Assembly (NCBI GenBank): GCA_025356795.1
Contig: JANXRR010000616.1
Span: 1 to 7,274 of the forward strand
Length of the DNA stretch: 7,274 nt
Direction: 5' to 3'
DNA from: Bacteroidia bacterium
GTDB lineage: Bacteria > Bacteroidota > Bacteroidia > Cytophagales > Cyclobacteriaceae
Of this stretch, positions 6,105-7,274 are shown in pieces. The notes beneath the pieces were generated by a model, which was given only the letters and a program-made list of their open reading frames with translations, did no database searches and was not told the DNA's origin. Position 1 is the first letter of the stretch. Every line of letters begins with the position of its first letter. A program made the translations under genes and the position numbers.

Positions 6105-7274
6105 TTATACTATTGCAGACTGATTCAGACCCGCTACATGCTGGTGATAAACTCCATTTGTATCTCTAGTGAAGGCACATGCAGGTGGAATGGTAACAGA
6201 TTCATCAATTGAAATCTTAGCAGATAATAAAGCAAAGATTACAAACCCAAGACTATCAACATAAACAAAGGTATCAACTTGTAAAATAAATAATAGAAAA
6301 ATTACTACAGGTAAAAAAGCCCCATTCTCATTTCCAATTTTACTATCAATTTTATTTTGGTAATAAATCTTATAGAATAGGATAAAAAAAATAACGAAGA
6401 AAAAAAGGCCTTGACTTACTAATATTTCCATTGATGTGCTATGGAAATGCATGTGGTGAATATTTTTCTCGTTCCACATTTTTGCAACATCTGAAATTAA
6501 CCCCAGAAAATAATGACCGGTATAGCCATTGCCTGTTAACAATCCTCGTTGATCATATAAGAGCCAATTCATTCCATCATTCCACAAAAAAGCTCTTCCA
6601 TTAAAAGTAGTCACATCCTCTACATCTATTCGCTGCATCATAGAAGAAAATCCTGGCAGCTGTAATAGATTATAAATAAGAATACCCGAATTTAAAAGAA
6701 TTGGAATTGTGAATATGGAAAGAAAATAAATTCCTTTCATCCTAATAAATCCTACCAGATATAAACTTAATACAAGAACAAAAACTAGAATGGTTAGTCG
6801 CGAATTGATTAAAAAGAACATAGTTAGATTGATTAGAAAGAAAATACTTAATGAAGCTAACCTTACCGGATCACTCCAATATTTTTTTAAATAGTATAGA
6901 AGAAAAAGGTTAATGATAGCTATTAAACAAGCACCACTATAAAAGCCATCTAAAAAAGGAAAATTAAGCCTACCCTCGATACTGTGCGTTCCGTTTGACA
7001 ATCCAAGCCCAAAAAATCCAATCAAATTAATAGCTAACAAAATACTTAAGCTTAACAGAGTCAACCCAAGTAGACTTTGCTTTTTGTGATTGTATAATAC
7101 GACTATTAAAAAAGAATGGAAGGGAATAATAAATAATAAAGATTTTGTAACGGCTAAATTCATACTTGATTCTGGAAGCCCTTTGCTAAGCGCTACAAAG
7201 AGAGAGCCTGAGCATGACAAAAGAAATAATACAACAAAGAGATAGTTAATATTAAGTTTAAACCTAAATTCATC
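6105..7274 (-). CDS. O-antigen ligase/polymerase (Wzy/WaaL-like) membrane protein, 5' end outside the window
   Basis: An integral inner-membrane protein, probably polymerising repeat units or transferring glycan in the periplasm. The frame has no stop back to the window edge. The 18 codons before a TTG at 7218-7220 continue a transmembrane helix (N-I-N-Y-L-F-V-V-L-F-L-L), so the TTG is an internal Leu and the real start lies beyond 7274. About 389 residues are visible, against roughly 400-450 usual. Counting from the TTG, hydrophobic segments lie near 22-42, 47-70, 92-111, 120-139, 141-159, 163-186, 271-285, 302-318 and 320-336. The roughly 80-residue loop between the 163-186 and 271-285 segments fits the large periplasmic loop of the Wzy_C family. 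It holds N-G-R-A-F-L-W (207-213) and H-M-H-F-H-S-T-S-M-E-I-L-V-S-Q-G (256-271), matching the H-x-H...E-x-L-x-x-x-G motif. S-R-L (140-142) matches another conserved Arg. Sequence does not separate polymerase from ligase; the glycosyltransferase neighbours favour polymerase. A polar tail of about 30 residues (341-371) follows the last helix. First gene seen of the leftward operon. Confidence 0.85.
   Translation of the reverse strand, partial: DEFRFKLNINYLFVVLFLLSCSGSLFVALSKGLPESSMNLAVTKSLLFIIPFHSFLIVVLYNHKKQSLLGLTLLSLSILLAINLIGFFGLGLSNGTHSIEGRLNFPFLDGFYSGACLIAIINLFLLYYLKKYWSDPVRLASLSIFFLINLTMFFLINSRLTILVFVLVLSLYLVGFIRMKGIYFLSIFTIPILLNSGILIYNLLQLPGFSSMMQRIDVEDVTTFNGRAFLWNDGMNWLLYDQRGLLTGNGYTGHYFLGLISDVAKMWNEKNIHHMHFHSTSMEILVSQGLFFFVIFFILFYKIYYQNKIDSKIGNENGAFLPVVIFLLFILQVDTFVYVDSLGFVIFALLSAKISIDESVTIPPACAFTRDTNGVYHQHVAGLNQSAIV

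Noticed and set aside
1..7274. CRISPR array, tRNA, insertion sequence or toxin-antitoxin module
   Set aside because: No regularly spaced repeats, cloverleaf-like segments, transposase motifs, or paired small genes were seen.

Overview
The window looks like part of a cell-surface polysaccharide (O-antigen, capsule or exopolysaccharide) locus from an AT-rich member of the Bacteroidota. The taxonomic call is an inference. It rests on AT-rich, A-rich leaders without a clear Shine-Dalgarno, on a lipoprotein whose residues after the lipid-modified cysteine (C-G-K-E-D) fit the Bacteroidota surface-export signal, and on that protein's beta-helix / Ig-like / carbohydrate-binding architecture. No rRNA or other marker gene is present to settle the lineage.

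Layout, left to right. Bases 1-128 (+) hold the last 41 codons of a gene entering from the left, whose end resembles a carbohydrate-binding beta-sandwich. Convergent with it, 148-1353 (-) encodes a GT4 glycosyltransferase. A 366-bp AT-rich divergent spacer (1354-1719) should carry the promoters of that gene and of 1720-4053 (+), which encodes a 777-residue putative surface lipoprotein with a right-handed beta-helix, an Ig-like domain and a C-terminal carbohydrate-binding domain. A strong 17-bp hairpin (4067-4120) separates it from a leftward operon: an O-antigen polymerase/ligase-family membrane protein (7274 to 6105, 5' end outside the window), a GT2 glycosyltransferase (6079 to 5234) and a second GT4 glycosyltransferase (5237 to 4146). 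The last two share an ATGA stop/start overlap.

How the genes may work together (inference). The three glycosyltransferases would add sugars to a lipid-linked repeat unit on the cytoplasmic side of the inner membrane. The Wzy/WaaL-like protein would polymerise or transfer that unit on the periplasmic side. The beta-helix lipoprotein, and perhaps the partial protein at the left edge, would act outside the cell on the finished glycan by binding, tethering or modifying it. Two exported, carbohydrate-binding-like proteins on the plus strand are thus interleaved with biosynthetic genes on the minus strand.

There is no CRISPR array, tRNA, rRNA, insertion sequence or obvious new multi-gene system. 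The least explained element is the beta-helix lipoprotein. Two gene starts need correction: the second GT4 starts at 5237, not 5315, and the polymerase reading frame is open to the window edge, so a TTG at 7220 is not its start.
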